A DNA stretch of 11,981 bases from Comamonadaceae bacterium (GTDB lineage Bacteria > Pseudomonadota > Gammaproteobacteria > Burkholderiales > Burkholderiaceae_C): positions 1 through 11,981 of the forward strand of contig JAIXXW010000030.1 of assembly GCA_027490555.1 (NCBI GenBank), given 5' to 3'. The position numbers were made by a program, and so were the translations under genes. Under the pieces are notes generated by a model. It saw only the letters and a program-made list of their open reading frames with translations, searched no databases and was not told where the DNA came from. Within the stretch, counting starts at the first letter, position 1. Every line of letters begins with the position of its first letter. Positions 1 to 6,281 of this stretch are shown piece by piece.

Positions 1-66
1 GCCGCCAACACCTGCCAAGTAGTCCTGAGCGACTTGCTTCTTGAATTTCTCGTCATATCTCGCCAT
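1..66 (-). CDS. IS3-family transposase OrfA, N-terminal fragment cut by window edge
   Basis: The 22 visible codons read MARYDEKFKKQVAQDYLAG followed by VGG. This is the characteristic N-terminus of IS3-family OrfA proteins, the helix-turn-helix subunit that binds the terminal inverted repeats and is normally joined to the OrfB DDE integrase domain by programmed frameshifting. The ATG is at 64-66. A G-rich stretch at 75-78 (GGGG on the minus strand) is the only candidate ribosome site, and it lies inside the 3' arm of a long hairpin. The frame is open to the window edge, so whether the gene is intact cannot be judged. Confidence 0.8.
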   Translation of the reverse strand, partial: MARYDEKFKKQVAQDYLAGVGG

Positions 67-72
67 GAAAAA

Positions 73-110
73 CACCCCAAAGGTTGGATCGGTGTCCAAC
101 TTTTGGGGTG
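73..110 (-). repeat. 16-bp hairpin overlapping IS terminus and transposase leader
   Basis: Positions 73-88 and 95-110 are inverted copies of each other over 16 bases with a single mismatch, separated by the six-base loop 89-94. The outer arm belongs to the IS terminus. The inner arm covers the G-rich stretch just upstream of the transposase ATG. Any transcript entering from outside the element could fold this stem and mask translation initiation. Confidence 0.75.
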
Positions 111-153
111 CAGTTCAGTTGGGGCTTTTTTGATGGCCATCGGGCCAAAAGCA

Positions 154-230
154 TGGCCTGCCCGGCAGGGATCGAACCTGCGACCCACAGCTTAGAAGGC
201 TGTTGCTCTATCCAACTGAGCTACGGGCAG
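154..230 (-). tRNA. tRNA-Arg (anticodon TCT)
   Basis: A complete cloverleaf reads on the minus strand. The 7-bp acceptor pairs CTGCCCG with CGGGCAG, and the D-stem begins GCTC. The anticodon stem ACAGC/GCTGT encloses a loop with TCT at 194-196, and the T-arm contains GGTTCGATC. The discriminator is G, and the CCA end is encoded at 154-156. UCU decodes AGA (and AGG). The gene lies 111 bases after tRNA-Pro on the same strand and 36 bases before the IS terminus. Confidence 0.96.
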
Positions 231-235
231 ACGTG

Positions 236-263
236 AAAAACGCAAAAGGCCCTGACGGGCCTT
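236..263 (-). terminator. terminator-like hairpin between the two tRNA genes
   Basis: On the minus strand AAGGCCC, a GTCA loop and GGGCCTT (263-246) form a perfect 7-bp stem. It is followed by TTGCGTTTTT, a broken U-tract. It would end the tRNA-Pro transcript, yet it finishes only a few bases before the tRNA-Arg 5' end. tRNA-Arg must therefore depend on readthrough or on processing. Confidence 0.6.
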
Positions 264-341
264 GGGGGTGGGAAATCACAGCAGGCTTCAAGCAGCGGGT
301 TGGGACTTCGTTTGGAATATGGCCTGCACGGTTCAGGACAA

Positions 342-418
342 TGGTCGGAGCGGCGGGATTCGAACTCGCGACCCTCTGCTCCCAAAGCAGATGCGCTACC
401 AGGCTGCGCTACGCTCCG
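342..418 (-). tRNA. tRNA-Pro (anticodon TGG)
   Basis: A complete cloverleaf reads on the minus strand. The acceptor pairs CGGAGCG with CGCTCCG, the discriminator is A, and the encoded CCA is at 342-344. The anticodon stem TCTGC/GCAGA encloses the loop TTTGGGA, giving anticodon TGG at 382-384. The T-loop contains GTTCGAATC. It reads CCA and, through wobble, other proline codons. It is the first of two tandem tRNA genes in transcription order. Confidence 0.96.
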
Positions 419-427
419 ACGGTTGCT

Positions 428-468
428 ATTCTAACCTTTAAATCCGCCTTTGCTGGCGCTGATGTCAA
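428..468 (-). promoter_or_regulatory. possible tRNA promoter elements
   Basis: The minus strand upstream of tRNA-Pro carries a perfect TTGACA (468-463) and a TAGAAT (433-428). The spacing is 29 bases, too long for one ordinary sigma-70 promoter, so at most one of the two hexamers belongs to the active promoter. A tRNA promoter is expected here, but the exact element is unresolved. Confidence 0.3.
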
Positions 469-504
469 AAAAGTCTGGCGCTTGTGCGCGATGTTGGGAT
501 CGCC

Positions 505-539
505 GAGAAAAAGAAACGGCCTGCGAGCGGCAGGCCGTT
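505..539 (-). terminator. strong intrinsic terminator after acyl-CoA dehydrogenase gene
   Basis: The arms AACGGCCTGC (539-530) and GCAGGCCGTT (524-515) form a perfect 10-bp GC-rich stem with a 5-base loop. On the minus strand this is followed by TCTTTTTCTC. It begins 20 bases after the stop codon of the acyl-CoA dehydrogenase gene and marks the end of the catabolic cluster. Confidence 0.9.
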
Positions 540-558
540 CAGGAACGGGGCCCTCAGC

Positions 559-1818
559 TCAGCTGCCGCGCGTCACCGGCATGAGCACATCGCTGGGCCA
601 GGCCAGATGTTTGGCCAACTCCAACTTGGCCAGCGAGTTGCGGTGCACCTCGTCGGGGCCGTCGGCCAGGCGCAGGGTGCGCTGGTGCGCATAGGCATAG
701 GCCAGCGGGAAGTCTTGCGACACGCCCCCACCGCCGTGCGCCTGGATGGCCCAATCGATGATCTGGCAGGCCATGTTCGGGGCCACGATCTTGATCATGG
801 CGATCTCGGCCTTGGCGATCTTGTTGCCCACGGTGTCCATCATGTAAGCGGCCTTGAGCGTGAGCAGGCGGGCTTGCTCGATCATGCAGCGCGACTCGGC
901 GATGCGCTCTTGCCAAACGGTCTGGCGGGCCACCTCGCGGCCGAAGGCCACGCGCTCGTTCAGGCGCTTGCACATCAACTCCAGGGCGCGTTCGGCAACG
1001 CCGATGGTGCGCATGCAGTGGTGGATACGGCCAGGTCCCAGCCGGCCCTGTGCAATTTCAAAACCGCGGCCTTCTCCCAGCAAGATGTTCTCGACCGGCA
1101 CGCGCACGTTTTTCAGCACCACTTCCATGTGCCCGTGCGGGGCATCGTCGTAGCCAAACACAGACAGGGCACGCACCACGGTGATCCCGGGGGTGTTGGC
1201 CGGCACCACGATCATGGACTGCTGCTCATGGCGGCCTGCATCCGGGTTGGTCTTGCCCATGACGATGTACACCGCGCAGCGGGGGTCGCCCGCACCGGAC
1301 GACCACCATTTGCGGCCATTGATCACGTACTCGTCGCCCTCGCGGCGGATGTCGCATTCGATGTTGGTGGCGTCCGAGGAAGCCACGTCCGGCTCGGTCA
1401 TCAGAAAGGCGGAGCGGATCTCACCCCGAAGCAGCGGCTCCATCCAGCGGTCCTTGATCTCCTCGCTGGCGTAGCGCTCCAGTGTTTCCATGTTCCCGGT
1501 GTCTGGGGCGGAGCAGTTGAAGACCTCGGCGGCAAAGGGAACGCGGCCCATGATCTCGCACAGCGGCGCGTACTCCAGATTGGACAGGCCTTGGGGTGCA
1601 CGGGTGGATTTGGGCAGAAACAGGTTCCACAGCCCCGCTTTGCGGGCCAGGGGTTTGAGTTCCTCCACAATTTTTGTGGGCACCCAGGCATTGCCCTGGG
1701 CCCGGTTCTGGGCGATTTCCTCAAAGAAACGCGCCTCGTTGGGGTAAATGTGCTCGTCCATGAAAGCCAGTAACCGGGCCTGCATGTCCTTGACCTTGGG
1801 GGTGTATTCAAAATCCAT
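559..1818 (-). CDS. acyl-CoA dehydrogenase, ACAD10/11-LvaC type
   Basis: This 419-residue flavoprotein has the usual ACAD fold. An N-terminal helical domain comes first, then the middle sheet domain with the FAD/substrate motif MTEPDVASSDATN (140-152) and WW at 171-172. The C-terminal helical domain carries AFGRE (291-295) and QAHGGGGVSQDFPLA (359-373). Where classic ACADs have the catalytic Glu in a YEGT-type motif, this one has LADGPDEVHR (384-393), placing Asp386 there. I recall that motif as characteristic of the ACAD10/ACAD11 branch. It follows the kinase gene by 39 bases and has a good ribosome site (AGGAG at 1830-1826). The inferred role is to act on 4-phospho-acyl-CoA made by the kinase, giving an enoyl-CoA. 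An ordinary fatty acyl-CoA dehydrogenase remains possible. The family call is firm; the substrate is not. Confidence 0.93.
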   Translation of the reverse strand: MDFEYTPKVKDMQARLLAFMDEHIYPNEARFFEEIAQNRAQGNAWVPTKIVEELKPLARKAGLWNLFLPKSTRAPQGLSNLEYAPLCEIMGRVPFAAEVFNCSAPDTGNMETLERYASEEIKDRWMEPLLRGEIRSAFLMTEPDVASSDATNIECDIRREGDEYVINGRKWWSSGAGDPRCAVYIVMGKTNPDAGRHEQQSMIVVPANTPGITVVRALSVFGYDDAPHGHMEVVLKNVRVPVENILLGEGRGFEIAQGRLGPGRIHHCMRTIGVAERALELMCKRLNERVAFGREVARQTVWQERIAESRCMIEQARLLTLKAAYMMDTVGNKIAKAEIAMIKIVAPNMACQIIDWAIQAHGGGGVSQDFPLAYAYAHQRTLRLADGPDEVHRNSLAKLELAKHLAWPSDVLMPVTRGS

Positions 1819-1857
1819 GGTCTCTCTCCTGGGGTTGGTGTTCGGTGGGTTAAAGGG

Positions 1858-2943
1858 TCAGGCCTGACGGGCAAAGCGCCAGGCGAGTTCGGCCATGGGG
1901 CGGGCTCCTGCACCCGAGGTTTTGGCCTGCTCGCTGGAGGCGGTACCGTCCTCCACGCGCTTGGCAATGCCTTGCAAAATGGCCGCGATGCGGAACATGT
2001 TGTAGGCCAGGTAGAAGTTCCAGTCCTTGGCCAATGCTTCCGGGCTGGTGAAGCCGGTGCGCTCGCAATAGCGGCGGATGTAGTCGGCCTCGGTCGGGAT
2101 GCCCAGCTCGGCCAGGTCCAGGCCGCCAATGCCGCGGAAGGTGCCTGGGTTGATGTGCCAAGCCATGCAGTGGTAGCTGAAGTCCGCCAGGGGGTGACCC
2201 AGGGTGGACAGCTCCCAGTCCAGCACCGCCAGCACGCGGGCCTCGGTGGGGTGGAACATCAGGTTGTCCAGGCGGTAGTCGCCGTGCACGATGCTGACCA
2301 GGGTGTCGTCCTTGGCGCTGTCCGGGATGTGCTGGGGCAGCCAGGCGATCAGCTGGTCCATTTCGGGAATGGGCTGGGTGATCGAGGCCGCGTATTGCTT
2401 GCTCCAGCGGCCAATCTGGCGTTCGATGTAATTGCCCGGTTTGCCATAGGCGGACAGGCCCTGGCGCTGGAAATCCACGGTGTGCAGCGCCGCCAGCACG
2501 CGGTTCATTTCATCGTAAATGGCACCACGTTCCGCGCGACCCATGCCCGGCAGGGACTGGTCCCACAGCACGCGGCCCTGTACGAATTCCATGATGTAAA
2601 AAGCACGGCCGATCACCGACTCGTCGTCGCACAGCACATGCATCTGGGCCACCGGGACATCGGTGCCGTGCAGGCCTTGCATGACGGCAAATTCGCGTTC
2701 GATGGCATGGGCCGATGGCAGCAGTTTGGCCACCGGTCCGGGTTTGGCCCGCATCACGTACTGGCGCGATGGGGTGATGAGTTTGTAGGTGGGGTTGGAC
2801 TGACCGCCCTTGAACATCTCCACCCTCATAGGGCCTGCAAAACCGGGCAGCTGGCCTATCAGCCATGTTTCCAGGGCTGCGATGTCGATGGCATGGGCGT
2901 CCGTGACAGGCCGGGTTCCCACAAAATGGTCAAATGCGCTCAT
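1858..2943 (-). CDS. APH-like kinase, probable 4-hydroxyacyl-CoA phosphotransferase (LvaA/ACAD11 kinase type)
   Basis: This 361-residue protein has the aminoglycoside-phosphotransferase/choline-kinase fold. A nucleotide loop GGQSNPTY (46-53) is followed by a lysine in VMRAKPG (Lys67) and an acidic helix IEREF (81-85). The catalytic loop is HGDYRLDN (220-227), with Asp222 as base, and the metal-binding LDWE (241-244) follows. Nothing in the context suggests antibiotic resistance. Directly downstream lies an ACAD of the type fused to this kinase domain in animal ACAD10/ACAD11. In Pseudomonas levulinate catabolism, LvaA (with the small LvaB) phosphorylates 4-hydroxyvaleryl-CoA. No LvaB-like small gene is visible here. 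The ATG at 2943 has only a weak ribosome site, and the gene lies 63 bases after the regulator gene. The family is firm; the substrate is inferred. Confidence 0.9.
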   Translation of the reverse strand: MSAFDHFVGTRPVTDAHAIDIAALETWLIGQLPGFAGPMRVEMFKGGQSNPTYKLITPSRQYVMRAKPGPVAKLLPSAHAIEREFAVMQGLHGTDVPVAQMHVLCDDESVIGRAFYIMEFVQGRVLWDQSLPGMGRAERGAIYDEMNRVLAALHTVDFQRQGLSAYGKPGNYIERQIGRWSKQYAASITQPIPEMDQLIAWLPQHIPDSAKDDTLVSIVHGDYRLDNLMFHPTEARVLAVLDWELSTLGHPLADFSYHCMAWHINPGTFRGIGGLDLAELGIPTEADYIRRYCERTGFTSPEALAKDWNFYLAYNMFRIAAILQGIAKRVEDGTASSEQAKTSGAGARPMAELAWRFARQA

Positions 2944-3006
2944 GGCTTGGCCCGTGTGGTGGCTGGCCGCAGCAGGTGGCCAGGGAGTGAAGGGGGCTGA
3001 TCAGAG

Positions 3007-3726
3007 TCAATGGTCTGCATTCACGATCTGCAAAAGCGCATCGCGGTCGAGCACCACCAGCCCACCGGGCTCGATGCGGATGATTTGCTCGCGCTCCATT
3101 TGCTTGAGTTCCTGGTTGACCCGCTGGCGCGAAGCGCCCAGCAACTGGGCCAGTTCTTCCTGCGCCAATTGCAAGCTGATGCGGATCGCCTTGGCGTCCG
3201 ACAGACTGGGCACGCCGTAGCTGCGCAGCAAGTGGTTGAGCTGTTTGGCCAGCCTGGCCCGCAGGGGCAGGGTGTTGAGGTCTTCCACCAGGCCGTACAG
3301 CTGGCGAATGCGCCGCGCATGCAGTCGCAGCATGGCATCGTAAAACTCGACGTGCTGTGTCAGGATTTTCTTGAAGTCGGCCTTGGCCACATTCAGGGTG
3401 GTCGTGTCGCCATGCGCATAGCAGTCGTGCGTGCGCCGATCCCCGTCGAAAATCGACACATCGCCGAACCAGATGCCTGGCTCGACATAGGTCAAGGTGA
3501 TCTGTTTGCCCGACACCGACGTCGAGCTCACACGCACCGCGCCCTTGGCACAGGCGAACCACTGCTCGGGTGGATCGCCCCGGGCTGCGAGCATGTCGCC
3601 GTCTTTGTGGCGTTTGACGTAAGCGCATCGAAGGATGTCGTGACGGAGTGAGGGTGACAAGGTTGAAAACCATCGACCTGCGTTGATGGCTTCTCTTTCC
3701 TCCATTGTCAGAATGGGTTCATCCAT
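3007..3726 (-). CDS. Crp/Fnr-family transcriptional regulator
   Basis: This 239-residue protein has an N-terminal cyclic-nucleotide-binding-like beta-roll (about 20-125), a long dimerisation helix (about 128-160) and a C-terminal winged helix-turn-helix (about 165-238). The HTH runs from about residue 189, with recognition segment SRQRVNQELKQME (199-211). In the ligand pocket GIWFGDVSIF (84-93) and RRTHD (97-101) align with the cAMP contacts of E. coli CRP, but Glu becomes Asp89 and Ser becomes Thr99. The N-terminal cysteine cluster of FNR is absent, so an iron-sulfur oxygen sensor is unlikely. In the recognition helix CRP's Arg180 is kept (Arg200), while Glu181 and Arg185 positions are Gln201 and Gln205. 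The start has a good ribosome site (AAAGGA). It sits inside the catabolic gene row and probably regulates it; the ligand is unknown. Confidence 0.93.
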   Translation of the reverse strand: MDEPILTMEEREAINAGRWFSTLSPSLRHDILRCAYVKRHKDGDMLAARGDPPEQWFACAKGAVRVSSTSVSGKQITLTYVEPGIWFGDVSIFDGDRRTHDCYAHGDTTTLNVAKADFKKILTQHVEFYDAMLRLHARRIRQLYGLVEDLNTLPLRARLAKQLNHLLRSYGVPSLSDAKAIRISLQLAQEELAQLLGASRQRVNQELKQMEREQIIRIEPGGLVVLDRDALLQIVNADH

Positions 3727-3783
3727 GTTCTGTCCTTTGAGTGACTGGTGGTCGGATTTTTGTCGCCTGGGGGACCAGCCGAT

Positions 3784-4563
3784 TCATTTGTACTCGGGTT
3801 TTTGCTTGTTCAGGAAGGCGGAAATGCCCAGGCCCGCGTTGGGATGGTGCAGATTTTTGACAAAGGCATCACGTTCCCGGGCCAGCTGGGCGTTCAGGCT
3901 GCTGCCGTCCGCGTCACTGAGCAATTCCTTGATGCTGGCCAATGCATTGGGCGCCCGGGCATTGAGCTGTTCGGCCAGTTGCAGGGCTTGCTGCAAGGCT
4001 TGGCCGGCCTCTGCCAGGCGATTGACCACGCCCAGTTGTTGCAGGCGCTCGGCCCCGATGCGCTCGCCACACATGAGCAATTCGGTGGCCAGTTGACGCG
4101 GCAGTGCGCGCGACAGGCTCCAGCTGCCGCCGCCATCGGGCGACAGGGCGATGGAACTGTAGGCCATCACGAACACGCTGTTGCGGGCGGCGACGATCAT
4201 GTCACAGGCCAAGGCCAAAGAGAAACCGGCACCCGCTGCGGGCCCTTCGACGGCTGCGATCACGGGCTTGGGGAAGGTGCGTATGGCTTCGATCCAGTTG
4301 TGCAGGCCTTCGATGCTCTGGGCCTGGTGCTCGGGGGGCAATTGGCGGTTGTTTTGCAGGCGCTGCAAATTGCCGCCCGCACTGAACAGGCCATGGGCCC
4401 CGGTGATGACCACGCTGCGCACATCGGCGCTGGATTCGGCCACGCTCAGGGCTTCCACCCCCGCGGCATACATTTCCGGCCCCAGGGCGTTGCGAAACTC
4501 CGGGTTGCTGAGGGTCAGGATCAGGGTCTGGCCTTCGCTGGTGCTGAGCAATTGAGCGGTCAT
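3784..4563 (-). CDS. crotonase-fold enzyme, enoyl-CoA hydratase/isomerase family
   Basis: This 259-residue protein has the crotonase oxyanion-hole segments FSAGGNL (60-66) and GPAAGAGFSLALACD (107-121). By my hand alignment, the two catalytic glutamates of classic hydratase (rat Glu144, Glu164) are Ser115 and Tyr135. An acidic residue instead appears at Asp143 in ALSPDGGGSW, the place used by PaaG- and PECI-type delta3-delta2 enoyl-CoA isomerases. Isomerase or another crotonase reaction is therefore more likely than plain hydration. Closely similar Comamonadaceae proteins are, as I recall, sometimes labelled 'oxepin-CoA hydrolase, alternative type'. It lies 91 bases after the dehydrogenase gene and 57 bases before the regulator. 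The ribosome site (GAAGAAA) is weak. The superfamily is certain; the reaction is not. Confidence 0.9.
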   Translation of the reverse strand: MTAQLLSTSEGQTLILTLSNPEFRNALGPEMYAAGVEALSVAESSADVRSVVITGAHGLFSAGGNLQRLQNNRQLPPEHQAQSIEGLHNWIEAIRTFPKPVIAAVEGPAAGAGFSLALACDMIVAARNSVFVMAYSSIALSPDGGGSWSLSRALPRQLATELLMCGERIGAERLQQLGVVNRLAEAGQALQQALQLAEQLNARAPNALASIKELLSDADGSSLNAQLARERDAFVKNLHHPNAGLGISAFLNKQKPEYK

Positions 4564-4654
4564 CTGGTTTCTTCATCCAATGGAGCGCGGTGAAAGACGG
4601 CTCCCCCCCTGCCTTCCGCCTGTGGCAGTGCTCGAGAGGGAAGCCACACAGCCA

Positions 4655-6175
4655 TCATGCTTCGGTGTGCATGAGCGACAAGCCAATGGCGCCGCGGCGG
4701 CGAAGCCAGGGACTGGGGCGGTAGCGCATGTCGCCGTAAACCGTTTGCATGTTGAACAGGACTTCCAGGATGCTGTCCGGACCCAGCCGGTCGCCCATGG
4801 CCAAAGGACCCATGGGGTAGGCCAGACCCAGTGTGACGGCGGTGTCCAGATCCTGGGGGCTGCAGATGCGTTGCTGGCAGATGTCGGAAGCGATGTTGAC
4901 GATGGTGGCCACCACGCGCTGGGTCACAAAGCCACCGCTGTCCCGGATGACCGACACGGCTTTGCCGTCACGGGCAAACAGGGCGTGGGCGGCATCCCGC
5001 ATGTCGCTGCGGGTGGCGGGGTTGGTGGCCAGCACCCGGCGCCGGGTGGCCGAGTCCTGGAACAGCATGTCGATGCCCACGGTGCGGGCCGGGTCCAGGC
5101 GCTCGACCACGGCCACGGTGGTGACATCAAAGCCCAGGGGCGCCACCAGCGTCAGGGCTTCGGGTGAAGGGGAGGCCCCGGTTTCGATGTTGGCGCCCAG
5201 GTCCTTGAGCAGTTGCAGCAATTCCATGCGGCGGGCCGCGCGGGGTGAAACCCACACAGGCGGGATTTTTTCGATCACGGGCGTTGGGGGCTCGGCGGGC
5301 ACCTGAGCCACGCCATCCACGTATTTGTAGAAACCTTCGCCGACCTTTTTGCCGACCACGCCCGCCGCCAGGCGCTGGGCCGTGATCACATTGGGGCGGT
5401 AGCGCGGTTCTTCGTAGTACTGGTGGTAGATCGCCTCGATCACCGGGTGCGACACATCCAGTGCGGTCAGGTCAAACAGTTCGAAAGGGCCCAGCTTGAA
5501 GCCGACCTGGTCACGCAGGATGCGGTCGATGGTGGCGAAGTCGGCGATGCCTTCGCTCACGATGCGCAAGGCTTCGGTGCTGTAACCACGGCCAGCGTGG
5601 TTGACGATGAAGCCGGGGGTGTCCAGAGCCTGCACGGGGGTGTGGCCCATCTGGCGCGCGAAGTCGGACAGGCGTTGGCAGATGGCCGAGTTGGTTTTCA
5701 GGCCCGCGATCACTTCGACCACCTTCATCAGCGGCACGGGGTTGAAGAAGTGGTATCCCGCAAACTGTTCCGGGCGTTGCAAACCGGCGGCAATGGCCGT
5801 GACCGAGAGCGAGGAGGTGTTGGTCACCAGCACGGCGCTGGGGTCCAGGACTTTTTCCAAGGCACTGAACAGGCTTTTTTTGATGTCCAGCTTTTCCACG
5901 ATGGCTTCCACCACCAGATCGCAGCCGGCCAGATCTTCCATGTGGGCCGCCTCCTGCAAGCGGCTTTTGTGGCCCGCCACCGCTTCGGCCGTGAGGCGGC
6001 CTTTTTCTTGCAGCTTGTCCCACTGCTTTGAAACGGCATCGCGGGCCTTGGCCACGGCTTCGGGCTGGGTGTCGTACAGCCAGACCTGGCTGCCGGCTTG
6101 CGCGGCAATTTGGGCGATGCCACGCCCCATGGCGCCGGCACCAATGATGGCAACTTTTTGAAAGATGGGGGTCAT
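4655..6175 (-). CDS. 3-hydroxyacyl-CoA dehydrogenase, PaaH-like two-repeat form
   Basis: This 506-residue protein oxidises L-3-hydroxyacyl-CoA to 3-oxoacyl-CoA with NAD. The Rossmann domain starts at once with IIGAGAMGRGIAQ (10-22) and ends its second strand with Asp35. It continues with VVEAIVE (88-94) and TSSLSVTAIA (120-129). The catalytic histidine is His142 in YHFFNPVPLM, with Asn145. A first C-terminal helical domain (about 187-286) and a linker are followed by a second, diverged copy (about 415-500). That long layout matches PaaH/PhaC, the 3-hydroxyadipyl-CoA dehydrogenase of phenylacetate catabolism, rather than the short 280-320-residue enzymes. It is the first gene of the catabolic row. 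No clear ribosome site precedes the ATG, which sits in an AT-rich stretch. Substrate range is undetermined. Confidence 0.93.
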   Translation of the reverse strand: MTPIFQKVAIIGAGAMGRGIAQIAAQAGSQVWLYDTQPEAVAKARDAVSKQWDKLQEKGRLTAEAVAGHKSRLQEAAHMEDLAGCDLVVEAIVEKLDIKKSLFSALEKVLDPSAVLVTNTSSLSVTAIAAGLQRPEQFAGYHFFNPVPLMKVVEVIAGLKTNSAICQRLSDFARQMGHTPVQALDTPGFIVNHAGRGYSTEALRIVSEGIADFATIDRILRDQVGFKLGPFELFDLTALDVSHPVIEAIYHQYYEEPRYRPNVITAQRLAAGVVGKKVGEGFYKYVDGVAQVPAEPPTPVIEKIPPVWVSPRAARRMELLQLLKDLGANIETGASPSPEALTLVAPLGFDVTTVAVVERLDPARTVGIDMLFQDSATRRRVLATNPATRSDMRDAAHALFARDGKAVSVIRDSGGFVTQRVVATIVNIASDICQQRICSPQDLDTAVTLGLAYPMGPLAMGDRLGPDSILEVLFNMQTVYGDMRYRPSPWLRRRGAIGLSLMHTEA

Positions 6176-6281
6176 TTTTAAAGACTACAGAATTAATTGA
6201 AGATCCATGGGCTCATGGCGATGGCCAGGTTGTCCCCAAGCAACATGGTGAAGACGACACGCCCAGATGAGGGTGGCGCTT
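6176..6281. other. intergenic region upstream of the catabolic cluster
   Basis: This gap separates the D-2-hydroxyacid dehydrogenase stop from the first catabolic gene and is the likeliest place for a cluster promoter. The 25 bases next to the ATG are AT-rich. A short inverted repeat CCATG-GGCT-CATGG occupies 6205-6218. I find no convincing -35/-10 pair, no CRP-like TGTGA palindrome and no terminator, so cotranscription with the upstream gene is possible. Confidence 0.4.

Larger units (their letters stand above)
1..117 (-). mobile_element. IS3-family insertion sequence, 5' end only
   Basis: Read on the minus strand the element begins at 117 with TGAACTGCACCCCAAAAG, a terminus typical of IS3-family (IS150-like) elements. 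A transposase OrfA start codon follows about 50 bases inside. Only this end lies in the window, so the other terminus, the orfB part and the target duplication cannot be seen. The element points away from the tRNA genes, and tRNA-Arg transcription runs straight into it. The family assignment comes from my recognition of the terminus and of the OrfA N-terminus, not from a search. Confidence 0.8.

Noticed and set aside
484..1773. Long plus-strand open frame of 429 codons
   Set aside because: It is the antisense of the acyl-CoA dehydrogenase gene, with a His/Gly/Ala-rich product and no family motifs. GC-rich coding DNA commonly leaves such frames open.
1858..2943. Aminoglycoside resistance phosphotransferase
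   Set aside because: The fold is shared, but the adjacent ACAD10/11-type dehydrogenase and beta-oxidation genes point to a metabolic kinase, and no resistance or mobile-gene context surrounds it.
1972..3000. Plus-strand open frame of 342 codons
   Set aside because: It is antisense to the kinase gene, whose catalytic motifs are intact on the minus strand. The plus product has no recognisable domains.
6193..6246. 17-codon minus-strand frame (MLLGDNLAIAMSPWIFN) just before the 3-hydroxyacyl-CoA dehydrogenase gene
   Set aside because: It could be a leader peptide, but it has no ribosome site, no run of regulatory codons and no associated terminator/antiterminator structure.
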